Below, one piece after another: positions 1-11,000 of a DNA stretch of 42,814 nt. The first letter of the stretch is position 1. Each line of letters begins with the position of its first letter. The notes beneath the pieces were generated by a model. The model was given only the letters and a program-made list of their open reading frames with translations. It did no database searches and was not told the DNA's origin. Source of the stretch: Pelargonium x hortorum (taxonomy: Eukaryota; Streptophyta; Magnoliopsida; Geraniales; Geraniaceae); the NCBI GenBank assembly GCA_036897525.1, contig JAYMTJ010000079.1, forward strand, positions 1 to 42,814. Reading direction: 5' to 3'. Position numbers and translations under genes: made by a program.

Positions 1-1006
1 CATCGTCAATTTTATCAGTTCATAAGTCTCGTTAAAGCATCTATTGTAACCTCTTAACATTGATCTTAAACTCTTTTTGCACACTCTTTCTCCCCCATAT
101 GGTCATTTTACATACACATTTCCCATTTAAGCTTATAATAAGGAATTGATCCAACAACAATTCTTTATAAATCTTCCCCTGGACGCCCTCTCCAAAAATC
201 AATTATCGAGCTCTCTTAAAGTCAACTCCTCAATTCTAATAGAGACGTGAATTCTAGTCACGGTCTCTGACATTATCAAAATCAATACCGACAAGTCTTG
301 ATATAAACAAATTTAACTGTTGACGTGGTCTCTTACATCTCTGTGTTTTCCCGTCTTTATATTTGCCACTAGCTAGCATATCAGAGTGAATTTATTAAAG
401 ACAATGACCTTTTTATACATGATTAAAAATGTCTTGACTAAACCATACGTCGTATTCTCATCATTTATATTACGCACAACGTTTTTTCGCCACAAGAGTA
501 ACTGTATCAAATGTTTAAATTCAATAACTCTCAATTCTCTTGCAACATCTCTTCTAAAAGATTGGCATATCTTTGGTGCATACTGCATACAAATAAAACA
601 ATATTGGTGTTGGAGGGAAAATAAGTTATAGCATGGGAAATTAATGAAGGTGTTGATGGAGGTACACAAATAAATTTGGGAGAAGGTAGGTTTTATTGGG
701 CAGGTGTGGTGTGCTGGGTCATTCAATAAGAAAATGTCATGAAATTATAATGATCTCTTTCTTTCCCATTGATTGCATCCATTCCTAATTTATTGTCATC
801 CCATGTTTCCCATTTCACTCTCCAGTTTTCACAACTTATAGAATCAGTTTTTCATGTCTCATTCAAAATTTTCTCCTACCATAAACTTGAACAAGAACTA
901 CAAAATAGACCACCAAGTAAATTTAAGGAAAATGTGTAATATACTCTCTCCAATAAGTTATTTCGGATAAATTAAAACCTAAACACACGTATCGGATAGT
1001 TATTGT
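1..1006. other. nuclear-type flank, no gene recognised
   Basis: This AT-rich stretch lies downstream of the WD40 gene's stop codon. The part next to that stop is presumably its 3' untranslated region and flank. A 117-codon open frame on the minus strand (373-726) and an 81-codon frame on the plus strand overlap each other. Neither resembles a family I know, and both are rich in Ile, Phe, Cys and Lys as expected of chance frames in AT-rich DNA. I see no RNA gene here. Confidence 0.5.
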
Positions 1007-1418
1007 TTACTGAAACTCCGCTATCTCAAATACTCTAGCAGATCCATCAAGCGAAACAGAAACGAGAAACTCTCGGTTGGCGGATACTGAAAGAGACTGA
1101 ATGGCATCCAAATGCCCACTGAAGGTTTTCTCACAGTTGCCAGAAAGACAATCCCATACTCGTACTTTCCCATCCACACAGCCAGTTGCTATATACCTCG
1201 ACACACCTAACCATGCCAGGCAAGTCACTCCGTCCTGCCAAATACAAGGAATTCAAACATATGTCAATGACATGTATAACGTGTGCGTGTGGTATTATAG
1301 ATTAAGTCAAACCAAAGTTGGACAAACCTCATGGTCACAAGTGCAACGGACTATTGAATGCTGCATATCCCATATTATAAGTTTCTTGTCCATGCTTCCA
1401 GTTGCCACCCAAGGAGCA
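1007..1418 (-). CDS. 3' end of a nuclear AAMP-like WD40-repeat protein gene (last two exons)
   Basis: The protein is a WD40 beta-propeller of the plant AAMP-like (angio-associated migratory cell protein) group. Such propellers act as soluble scaffolds, and the exact role of the plant member is not visible here. Exon 1328-1418 (one base of a split codon plus 30 codons) encodes APWVATGSMDKKLIIWDMQH and ends CDHE. A 93-bp intron (1235-1327) starts GT and ends CAG on the minus strand. Exon 1007-1234 continues in frame with DGVTCLAWLG, then IATGCVDGKVRVWD and SVSLDGSARVFEIAEFQ, and ends in TAA. Two blades with WD dipeptides are visible. From memory, the order and the C-terminal ARVFE-x-x-EF ending match the Arabidopsis AAMP-like protein. 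Everything upstream of these two exons is missing: no further WD40 exon is seen to the right before mitochondrial-type DNA begins. The gene is therefore truncated, interrupted by an insertion, or continues beyond a very long intron. Confidence 0.85.
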
Positions 1419-1429
1419 CTGTCATGCCA

Positions 1430-1750
1430 AATTTAAGATCAGAAGCTATGGTAGGTCAAAAATATCAGTAACTAAAACATACCACGTAAGCTTGAAAGCG
1501 ATATAGCACCTATTCGTGATCTGTACTAGTTTCAACAAACCTCAATAATTCCTCCACGAGTAAATTGGTTGCATTCAAGATAAGTAATAATGAATAGAAA
1601 ATTAAATAATGTACAAATTATTACTGTGCGATAGAGTTTACATTATAAGCGGGAGGTCTTTACGGGCCCTCGAGAGAAAGAACTTAACGCAAGGATGCGA
1701 AAGCAACTACGAATATTGATTTATTAATTTTTTGGCGGGATTATACTAAG
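1430..1750. other. probable nuclear / mitochondrial-type junction zone
   Basis: Left of this zone is the spliced nuclear gene. Right of it the DNA takes on the texture of the rest of the window: scattered short G/C clusters such as GGGCCC in an AT background, and many AGGACT- and GGAATTCC-like words. No terminal repeat, target-site duplication or transposon end is obvious, so the exact breakpoint cannot be fixed. The span given is a judgement by eye. Confidence 0.35.
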
Positions 1751-4700
1751 AATAAAAAAAAATATTGGCAGGCCAAAGAAAAAGAAGTGATGTAATAATT
1801 CATATTAGTTTCTTCAGACTTTATTTTATTAGAGTTTCTTTGCTTTAAATTTCAAGTATTCCCTCGACAATTTCTAGGACTCTGCACGAGAAAAAGCAAC
1901 CAGGTTATTTTATTACAATTCAGTACATAAGGACTTTGTTCTGGGGTTTTGTAACCTTACCCTTTAATATTCCTTGGAAGTAATTACTGAGAAAGAAAAG
2001 TACTCTATTAGTCCTGGAATTTCTTATTAGTTAAGTAGGTCTTTACGAAAGCAGTTGGGAGAAGTTCAAGCTAGGAGGACTTTATAATAGAGACAGAGAA
2101 GTTACAGGTAATTTCTTATTGATGTGTGTTCCTAATATTAGTTAGGGAAGAAAAGGATCTTCTGTTATATAATATAGTAGAAAAGCTTTCACCGAAATGG
2201 ACAAGTTACTTTAATAAGTTTCAAGTTAGTACAATTCATAAGTTTACAGAGGTAATATAGACTCAGGCTATACTATCATAATAGCATACTATCAAAGCAA
2301 AAAAAGACTGCCTACAAGGACGAAACCATCTATCAGTTTCTTTCTTAAACTCCTTTACTGTCCACCTTTAGAGTTAGCTACACCGGACCACCGTCTTACA
2401 AGATTCCTAGCTCTGCAACAACTAATATAATTTATAGAGTTCCATACTATCCTCAAGGTAAATTGACTAAACTCTCAAAAGCCTGCACTTGCGCCATTCA
2501 GATGCACGTGACAAAGACTTGCTTCCATTAGCTCCAAAGAAATATAGCTGTCCTAGCTGACAAAGGTGGAATGAGAAATTCTGTTTCTGTTATTACTTTA
2601 TTTTATTTGCCAGCAATAATTAATTGTATTGACTCCTTTCCTTTACCGGCAATTACAGGTATATTAGAAATTATTAGGACTAAACTCTAACCAAGAACAA
2701 GCTTACTTAACAGTCCAACACAATCTAGTTCTAAAGACTTAAGAACATACTCTCAACAAATAGAATCTATATCAGGTTTCTATCTATCTTGAACTCCTTT
2801 GGTAACGATTCCTATATTATCTATAAGCACCTTCTTTCGACAGGAGTATTAGCTACACAGTCTTTCACTAGCGCCATCAGAAACAAAATGGACTACTATT
2901 CGCCTTATGATCGGAAGTAAACTACCTTGGGAAGCATTAACAAATGTACTGTTCATAACAACTGTATCAGTACCTTCTATATCGGGTGATCAGTCCTTCC
3001 CCTTGCTCCATCAGATAGACCTTCTTAGATTAGTTCTATTCCTTGTCCCTGATAGGAAGCTTAGTGCAACTCTTATAACACCGGGTTCATCCTATTTCAT
3101 AATACTGTACGAGCCCCAGTACTACATTTTCTTAAAGTGTTTCTTCTGAAGCCCCCTTTTTTTTGTACCTAGTTATATGCTTCACTTTCTCTGTATTCTT
3201 GAAAACTTGTACACGGAATAACAACGAACCCAGCTTCAGGAAATTTTGAGGAGCCTAATCTAACGAGGTACCCTAAGGCGCTCAAAGTAAGAGTCTTCGT
3301 AAACTGGATTCTAGTTACAGGTTAAGTTATAGTGGCAAACATTTTAGACTCGGTTAAGGTCCTAGCGGGAATCCTGACTTTAAATTAGGTTACCATTATT
3401 CTTTAAAATGAATTCCCTAACAGGCTCCTCCTTATGGCATGAATACTTAGTTTGGATTACTGTAGAGTTATTAGTAATATACTCTAAACTTGAAAGGGAT
3501 CCTAGAATTCATTCTATTTCTTTTTGTATAAGCAGTTAACTTTTTAAGTGAGTTTCGGTCCTGTTTTTAGTTTTTATTTCTTGGATTAATTTGTATGAAA
3601 GTCGATATTTTTCTGACTTATTTGATTTGATTGTAATTCCATTTCTTGAAAACAGCGCTTAGTAAAGTAGTGTCATAAAATAAATTATAATAAAACACAA
3701 AAAACTGGATATAAAAATCCCAGGGAGAAATGAGTATCTTAAACTCCTATAAACAACAAACCCTTAAGTTAAGGTTCTTTTAATTTACAGGCCAAATAAA
3801 ATATAAGGATTTCCTATAATCCACCACTATTATGACTCAAGGAGCTTCTAAAACAAATAATAGGCAAAACCATAGTATCTCGTATAGCTTGAAACAAGGG
3901 CTAGGCATCGTGATATATACTTTTAAAGAAGGACTCTATCCACATTTAATTTATAAAAATTTCAATACGAAAGGATTTCCTCTGAATTCTCTTAACGAGG
4001 GGGCTTCTAAGAAATAGGGAATCGTATAGAATTTAAGAAATCGCTGGTAGTAAAACCTAAGGATACCGGCAGTACCTGTTAACTAGACCTTCATCTAAAA
4101 GGGGGCAAAGAAACCTTCCCGATACTACAGATCACGAGTGCCTGCCAAACAAAAGTGAATAGCAGGTTGATCCTTTATAAGGGAACTCCAACAAAAGTAA
4201 ATAGAAAAGCTTTAAGACATTTTTTTGTCCTTAGATAAGTTTGTCTTTATAATTATAATACGAAAAAATCCATCAACGAGAATCCTTTCTGCCCTTTTCA
4301 ATTACACTCTACTCTATAAGAGTTAGTTTTAGCAACAAAGTCGCTATACAATTACTCAAATTTCTCCAATAGAAAGCAGTAAATTCTATACGAGGAATAG
4401 TCAAAATACATAAACTTTTCAGACTGGAATTTGACTGGACTCTCTTCTCTCTAATTTCATTTTTCTCTTATAGCAGTACTTCCTATCTTAGATAGGAAGT
4501 ACTGCTATAAAAAGTCTCCACTAAGTGGGGGTAAACCCTAGAAAGAGAAGCCTGCCTCTAAAATAAATGCAAGACATTACGACTCAAATTAGAAAAGTAG
4601 GAATTAGGAAGATATACTAATAATGCCGGCGGTGAATCAACTATTCCTAACTATCTCTATCAAACTGTAAATCCTATCCTTGAGAGCCTTGGAAGTTGGT

Positions 4701-5529
4701 ACTGTTACTGTTGGGATAGCAAGGACTGTTGAGAAGAATATAGTGAAGTGAATCCTTATAAGCCACTCAACCTATAACTAAGTGGTCCATGGTCAATAGC
4801 TTGCTAGGAAGTCTTGTCATGAGGTAAAGCTAACCATGCTAGGAAGATCTCATATCCTAATCCTAATGATATTGAAGGCACAGAATACATAACATAACTT
4901 ATAGAATTCCCATCCTTGAAAAGCTGTACTATCTTAGTCCTATGCGAAACCGGTAAATCTTACTCTTACTAAGGGATTCCTGAGACTGCCTTATGTAGAG
5001 ACTCTTTGCCAGTAAAGGAATGAATACCCCAAAATCCACTGAAAAGCTGTGAATTATGATGGACTGTTAAGGTGTCTAATAACTGACAATTTTAGAAAAT
5101 CTTGTGCGGGTTTATAGCTAGACTTTAGAATCGTTACTAATCTAGTAAACGAAATAGCCAAGGAAGAGTACTGAATCCAAGCACAATTGAGAGTTCTACT
5201 ACTTAGTATACTTTTGCTCCTAACCTAAATTTTATACTGAATTATTTACTCAAAGTCTAATTACCCTCAATGACCAAGTCTCTACTTTCTTGATAAATCA
5301 AATACAGATTTATACCAAGACATAAGACACCAAAATAAGTTATCTTTTTCAAATTGAATTCCGACACTTTGCAAGAATTCGGACAGACTAGGAATGAAAG
5401 ATAAAATCCAAAAGAACAGCGCTGATTGGAGGGTGTGGCGTAGGTTCAACCCAGTACTAAGTATTCTGAGCTATATTCTCTTGAGTTATATAGGAATAAA
5501 TTCAACTTAGAGGGTATACTCTTTTAAGT
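1751..5529. other. gene-free spacer of mitochondrial type
   Basis: No coding region longer than chance is supported. Open frames at 2907-3149 (80 codons) and 3832-4017 (61 codons) have no recognisable motif. The stretch holds the perfect palindrome at 4468-4510, one copy of a 15-bp word shared with 21709-21723 (at 4175-4189), and a short AGCGCCATCAG motif at 2869-2880 that belongs to a dispersed repeat. No rRNA, intron domain V or further tRNA was seen. Confidence 0.5.
4468..4510. repeat. perfect 43-nt palindrome, 21-bp arms with 1-nt loop
   Basis: The left arm 4468-4488 (begins TTATAGCAGTACTTCC) is the exact reverse complement of the right arm 4490-4510 (ends GGAAGTACTGCTATAA), separated only by T4489. 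The flanking bases do not continue the pairing. Perfect arms with almost no loop imply a recent origin, for instance by template switching during replication or by a mobile hairpin element of the kind known from some plant and algal organelle genomes. No neighbouring gene requires it as a 3' end signal. Confidence 0.9.
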
Positions 5530-5596
5530 ACTTCAAAAAGGGTTCGAACCTTTGCATGCCGATTCCCTGAACCGGTTACCACTTTGCTATACTCCA
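5530..5596 (-). pseudogene. decayed tRNA-Gln gene (trnQ-like remnant)
   Basis: Read on the minus strand it begins TGGAGTATAGCAAAGTGGTAA and continues ATCGGCATGCAAAGGTTCGA. This follows, from memory, plant mitochondrial and bacterial-type tRNA-Gln almost base for base. The T arm AAAGG-TTCGAAC-CCTTT is perfect. Several bases are lost between the D loop and the anticodon stem. The anticodon stem CCGGT/ATCGG still pairs, but the loop reads TCAGGGA, so the UUG anticodon is gone (AGG in its place) and the universal U33 is C. The 3' side of the acceptor stem (about TTGAAGT) no longer pairs with TGGAGTA. It is therefore very unlikely to work as a glutamine tRNA. Exact ends are approximate. Confidence 0.75.
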
Positions 5597-6413
5597 CATA
5601 ATTGCTCACTTTACTATAAACTTTACTATAACGAGCGAGAGTTTACATTTACAAGAGAAAGATATAATCTATTTCTTCTATATAAGTAATAATTAAAGCT
5701 AGCTTTCCTCTTAATCTAAGCAGATAAGTAAGCGCCTCAAAAAAGAGGATTCCTTAGAAGAGTAAATAATGTGGGGCTTATCGAGGTATTGTATCAGTCA
5801 AAGATAGAGCTGTACTTTTTTTATTATCTTGTGTAGTCATACGGAGATTAGTTCTTAATATCTTAAGTTTCTTTACTTTATGATTTTCTTGGAGTTTCAA
5901 AAGAATATGACTGTACTAGATAGTAATGTTATTTGCTGGTTAAATTCTCAAAAACAAGAGTAGTTCTCAGAATATAGTATAAACATTTCCTAGTGTGGTT
6001 GAGTAAATATTAATAAAGATAATTACTGCAAATATTTTTGTAAACTTTGAAGAAAGTGATATTCAAGGGTGGGAATTTTCGTATTTATTTCATTTCAATT
6101 TAATAGGGATGTCCTAGTCTTTTGTTAAGCTACTAAGTGACCCTCTTGTAAAACAGATTTAGAAGTAGTGGCTTCTTCAGCCTAGAGAATTCCATATCCT
6201 GGATTTCCAGTAAAAGTGAAATTTGAATTAGAGTGCTAGAATTTCTAAATACAGATATTAAAGTATTCTCTTAGGTAGAGAGATTGAAGGTTCTAGTTTT
6301 CCATAAGCTCGTAAGTCCTCATTATATAAATTATATAACTTAACTCGCCAATTCTTGTTTGTAAGTAGGAAATCTCTCAAAAAAAAACCTAGAAAGGAAA
6401 TAATCTCTCCTAT

Positions 6414-6428
6414 CTGTTACTGTAACAG
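6414..6428. repeat. short perfect palindrome
   Basis: CTGTTAC (6414-6420), a single T, then GTAACAG (6422-6428): seven-base-pair arms with a one-base loop. It has the same tiny-loop architecture as the larger palindrome at 4468-4510. At this size it could arise by chance. Confidence 0.6.
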
Positions 6429-6685
6429 CCTTCTTTACCTTGGAAAATTAGTATACTAACGCAATACAACAAACAATACTATATTGATTTACAGAATCCA
6501 AGAACAAAAGAACTAGAATTTGTTATCAGCAACACCGTCAATACAGTTACAGGTTAGAGATGGAGCTGCCAACAATGAAAAAAGGAGATTCCTCTAAGCT
6601 CATGTATCTATCATAGCTTTCCAAAACAGAAGTCAAAGTACTGACAAGAAGAAATTAATTCATAAGAGAGGTAAAGCTTTAGTAG

Positions 6686-6710
6686 ACTCTTGCAGCGATA
6701 CCATCACCTA
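6686..6710 (+). repeat. dispersed repeat copy (core GCGATACCATCACCT)
   Basis: Reads CTCTTGCAGCGATACCATCA then CCTA. The same core recurs inverted at 8061-8080 and, with changes, at 31061-31080, 31274-31289 and 31561-31574. A shorter form, CTATTGACAGCGCCATCAG, lies at 37874-37892. The spread and the degree of degeneration suggest an old dispersed family in the spacer. Confidence 0.6.
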
Positions 6711-7342
6711 CGGAGAGGACATCATATTATTTTTAGAGGCGCATAATTCTATATCTTAGAAGTTCCTGATATTCCTATTTCCATTAAGATACTTTATTAG
6801 GTGTTTTTGTATTCATGGAAAGCTGGCTATCATCGCCGGCAAATAAGGTCATAATTCTTAGTCTTATGTAGCTGTAGCTCTATTATTTTCTGTGTTTTGA
6901 CTTCGGTGGTTAAAGGCCCACTGATCCGCTCTTTTGAATCATGTATCTTTTATTTGTAAGGAATTTATAGCTTACTTAAACTTAAGGGGTCGACCCTACA
7001 GTAAGGTTATTTTCTCTTAGTAAACAGAAGCCCTAAGAAGAATCTATATTAGTGAACAGCGACTACATTCCTTTCCCCAAAGAACCTGTTAATTTAATAC
7101 CGCAAAAAATAACTTAATTAACGAGTAACTTTCGAAAAAACCCCTTAGATAGAAAGCAGCACTACTCATAACATAAGTTTCTCTAGATTTTAAAAAAGAT
7201 ATAACAAGGCGCAATTCAAGGCTTTAATCCCGGATATGCTGGAATTGCTTAATATTTGCACCAGGAAAAGTAAGACTTTAGCCTTAAAGGGCCGAGCGGA
7301 TTTAGTCTAGGTTCTATCCTAATGATTGAGTACACGAGGGAT

Positions 7343-7372
7343 CCTCTAATAGGGCTTCCTATTAGATTAGAG
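7343..7372. repeat. nested hairpin with two alternative foldings
   Basis: CTAATAGG (7346-7353) pairs with CCTATTAG (7358-7365) around the loop GCTT. Alternatively, the outer CCTCTAAT (7343-7350) pairs with ATTAGAGG (7365-7372). The two foldings share bases and exclude each other. No gene is adjacent, so a terminator or processing role cannot be inferred. Confidence 0.6.
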
Positions 7373-8060
7373 GTTCAATAATCTACTAAAAAGAAATGAA
7401 TTTTGAACAATCCTAAGCTAAGAAGTTCAAACCAATACAAAGTAATCCCAAAAACCTTCTGCTGGATACGCCAAGTCTTATATAAATTGACCTTGTCTTG
7501 TTAGTGCACGCCTAAGAGTCCTCTAATAAATAATAATAATAAAGACAAAACTTTACACCTTGCCTTCGAGAGTTTTGTACGAAGCAATACAGCTAAATAA
7601 GATTCTACACCCTGACACTAGGAATCTAACCCTTTCCAAACTTACTATAACCTTTTGTTATATTGTATACTAATTTCTTTATGCCTCTTCAGGCACCCTT
7701 TTCGTTTCTGTAATGTGTTTATTGGACGGGTTTGGAAAGAACACCTTTAACAGGATCAAACAAGAGATTCTAGTTAGACTTTGATTTGCTTAACAAACAA
7801 TAGAATCTATTTTCTTTAACTCCTTAGCTTTCAAGAACAAGGTTTACCAACAGGTGGATATTCTATTTCGACTGACAAGGTAAGTAAGAGTGTGTTCCTT
7901 AAGTAGATGGTAAGTCGTTTCTTGTTTGAATAGAGAGTTCCTTCTTAGCATTAGTAAGAGAGCGAGTAGTTGAAGGAGGTAGAGAAAGAGAGACTTCCTT
8001 GGGTAGCTAGATAGGATTCCTTAGTTGTCCGGGTAAAGGGTATTAAAGTGTATTTAAGTT

Positions 8061-8080
8061 AGGTGATGGTATCGCCAGAG
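8061..8080 (-). repeat. dispersed repeat copy, inverted
   Basis: Reverse complement reads CTCTGGCGATACCATCACCT. It shares the 14-base core CGATACCATCACCT with 6695-6708 and the leading CTCT-GC. This is the closest pair in the family. Confidence 0.65.
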
Positions 8081-11000
8081 TTTAGCATTTGGAGTTTTAG
8101 AACATTCAGAGATTCTTTTGTTGAAGTTGATAGAGATGCTTCTTATGTATTAACTTCTTATTCAAGAGTGTATATTATAGTTTCGATAGATTTCACTATC
8201 TACCCTTGGCCTTGGGTTGGGATTCAAGGTTAAGGTATTCTTTCTTAGTTAAAAGTAATCAGTACCCTTGGCAGAGTTTAAAGAGCTTACCTGGACATAC
8301 TAAGTTGGGTAGGATTAGGTCTAAGATGGGATTGCGTTAAGTTAGAGAAGAGCTTGCTTTGAACCTTCCGCTATAGAAGAAACTGTTGACATTGGTCAGC
8401 TTTGGTTTACCCTGACTATTGACAGCAAAGATCTTGGATTGACAGGCTTAGTAAGAGATTGAGTGGTTTATTAGTTGGATTTTCACTTGCTATTTAAGGT
8501 ATTAAAGAGGACTTTAGCAAGGGAACTTGAGAGCACTTTAAGTTTGATCTCTTATCTCAGGGTCGGATTTTAGAGGTCTTCCTCAATTGACAGGTTTCCC
8601 TGGGTTAAGATTGCTAGACAAGGTTCCTAGCAAAACAAAGAAATAGATATTCTGTATTCCTTTTGATCAGTTGGGGATTCAGGTTAGGCTGACAAGTTAA
8701 GCAGGCACTCAAGAGCTAGTATTTAGAGTTTCGACTGACAAAGAACTGGTTTTAGAGTATTTACCAGCTAAGATAGTACATTATACCTAAGTTCAGTCAG
8801 CTGGTTTCCTTCTTAGATTAGTTATAAGAATAAGGGATTTGTACCCGCGCTTCCACTTCTAATTAAATATGTCTTCGAGTTCTTTATAGGGTCTAAAAAG
8901 GGATAGTCTTTATGAAAGTCTCGCTATTGTACAGTAGGTTTCCCTTGCAGGCATTCCTCATTAAATAAAGTACTAAGAACTCATTTAAGTCTTTTTTTCT
9001 TAGAATCCTTGACTAGAATCAGTTAATGGTTTTCCCGTATTTCCAATATGGACTCCTTTACCTGCAACCCAATTCCTGCACAACAAGGAAGAAAGATGGT
9101 TTATGTCTTAAGCAGCACTTCCTTTGTATCTATCTTAAACCAGAAGAACTCAAGGTGAGGTGCAAAGCCAAGAGCTCCCATTTAGATAGAGACTTTCCTT
9201 CAGAAGCTTGGGGTCTAAAGAGGGAACCCCATGCTTAAGCAGTAAACACAAGCCTTCTCTGACTACACTACAAGGGAACCCTTTTCTCGTTAAGGCTGAT
9301 AAGGGCTGTTCTAGCAATAAATCCAACGGGTATAGTTTTCTATCTAAAAAAAGAATCCTTCTAGATAACATAAAATACCGATCTCTAAAATATTCCAGGA
9401 TTGGCAGAACCAGAAAAGAAGATGTCAAAGCAAATATCTTCAGCCGTAATCCGCACTTATCTTAATCTAAGAAAGTACTCGCGTTAAGTAAGGAAGAATA
9501 GAAATAATCACTAGAGCCAGGATTTTCAATATTTAAAAAAATGTTGTAATTCTACAGCATACCCCTTTCATTTCTACAAGTAGATATACTTATAAGTCAG
9601 TCTAAGACTTTTTATTTCTTAGGAGAAGTCCTTCTCTATAGCGCAGCCCAAGAGGAATCTAGATTTTAGGTCTTACTCTAAATCTTTTTAGAAATGTGTT
9701 AAAACGAAGTTAAGGTTGCCTTGATAGCTCTTACTCGAGTTTCAAAAATTATAAGAACGTTCTCTTCTCTACCCTTGTAGATTTTCCTTGCTTTTAATAT
9801 AATATATAAGGAAATAAGAAAGAAGGTCCCGGCTTTTGAGGCAAAAAAATAGCTTTAATTAGTAGTTTAACAGGCCTCCTGTATAGATAATATTTTGTAG
9901 TGTAAGCTTAATATACAGTTGAGAGTAAGTTACATACATTTTAGTGATATTATTTATTACATACCATTAATACCCCCAATTAAAGTACCCTCTAAACCAC
10001 TTACTAATTCTCCGCTTTTATTTTAAACCCAGTATCCTTTATGACTAATATCCTCTTTATCCCCACCCCAGGGAAGCTAAATAAATCCCTTGGATACTGT
10101 AAATATTAAATAAATAGCACATTTAGAAGCAAGTAAACCCTCGATTACTCAATGTAACTAAACCCAAATCACAAGTCGAGAGATGCTTTTCTCAGAGTAG
10201 GTTTGAAGGGATCCCCCACAGATTTTGAGTGCTATGCGCCTTTCCGACACATATTTCGGATTTGGACCAGGTGAGACAGAATTAATTACTACTAATTAGG
10301 GGATACGTAAGAGTTCACTATGTTAACCCAACTTAGTTGAAAACTCAACTCAATTACGCGGGTTAGTTAAAGTCAATTTTCAAAGGGAGGGCTCTTAACT
10401 GTCATGCTTTTCATACAAAAGAAAAATACATACTTTTTTGAATAATTCAAGGATAGCTAAAGCAGGAATAAACGCGTATCCTAAAGTATTTAAACTTTAC
10501 TGCTATAGAATTGTCGATACTCCGAAGAGCAGAGAAGTTTAAGAGTCCCGACTGTATGTATAGGAAATTCCGAGATTCATTCAATCTAAGTGATACTCAT
10601 TTCAGGTTAAGCTTTTTTTGAGCTAAAGTTCACCTTACTCTAAGATATGAGATGAGATTATCCTTAGGTCGACCCTTTTTATAGCTAACAGATGCGCTCT
10701 AGTTTTTTTATTTATGGACTCCAAGAAAGGTAAGGCCCCTACAGATTTTCTGTATCTACTGGGTATTCTAGATAGGTTTTTTCCTAATCGCAAGTTTGTT
10801 TAACAAGTCCTATCTATTTTATGCTGTTTAGATTAGTCGCCTAATTTGTTTTTTAAAAGCAAAGGAGTCTGCTTTTAGTTCGAGCTTCCGGGTAGGTTAG
10901 GTTTATTATAGAGCTAGCATTGCAAGCCCCTTGCGAAACTTCTTTATACTATGACATTTTTGGCGTAGGTGCCGGTTATATTGGGCGTTATTGATTGTAG

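Noticed and set aside
373-726. 117-codon minus-strand frame in the nuclear flank
   Set aside because: No family motif, and AT-driven residue use; considered as a gene or mobile-element fragment but unsupported.
1101-1436. 111-codon plus-strand frame across the WD40 gene
   Set aside because: It is antisense to the two WD40 exons, whose reading frame, splice sites and homology are clear on the minus strand.
9026-9465. Three overlapping frames on both strands
   Set aside because: Mutual overlap with no motif in any of them is typical of chance open frames.
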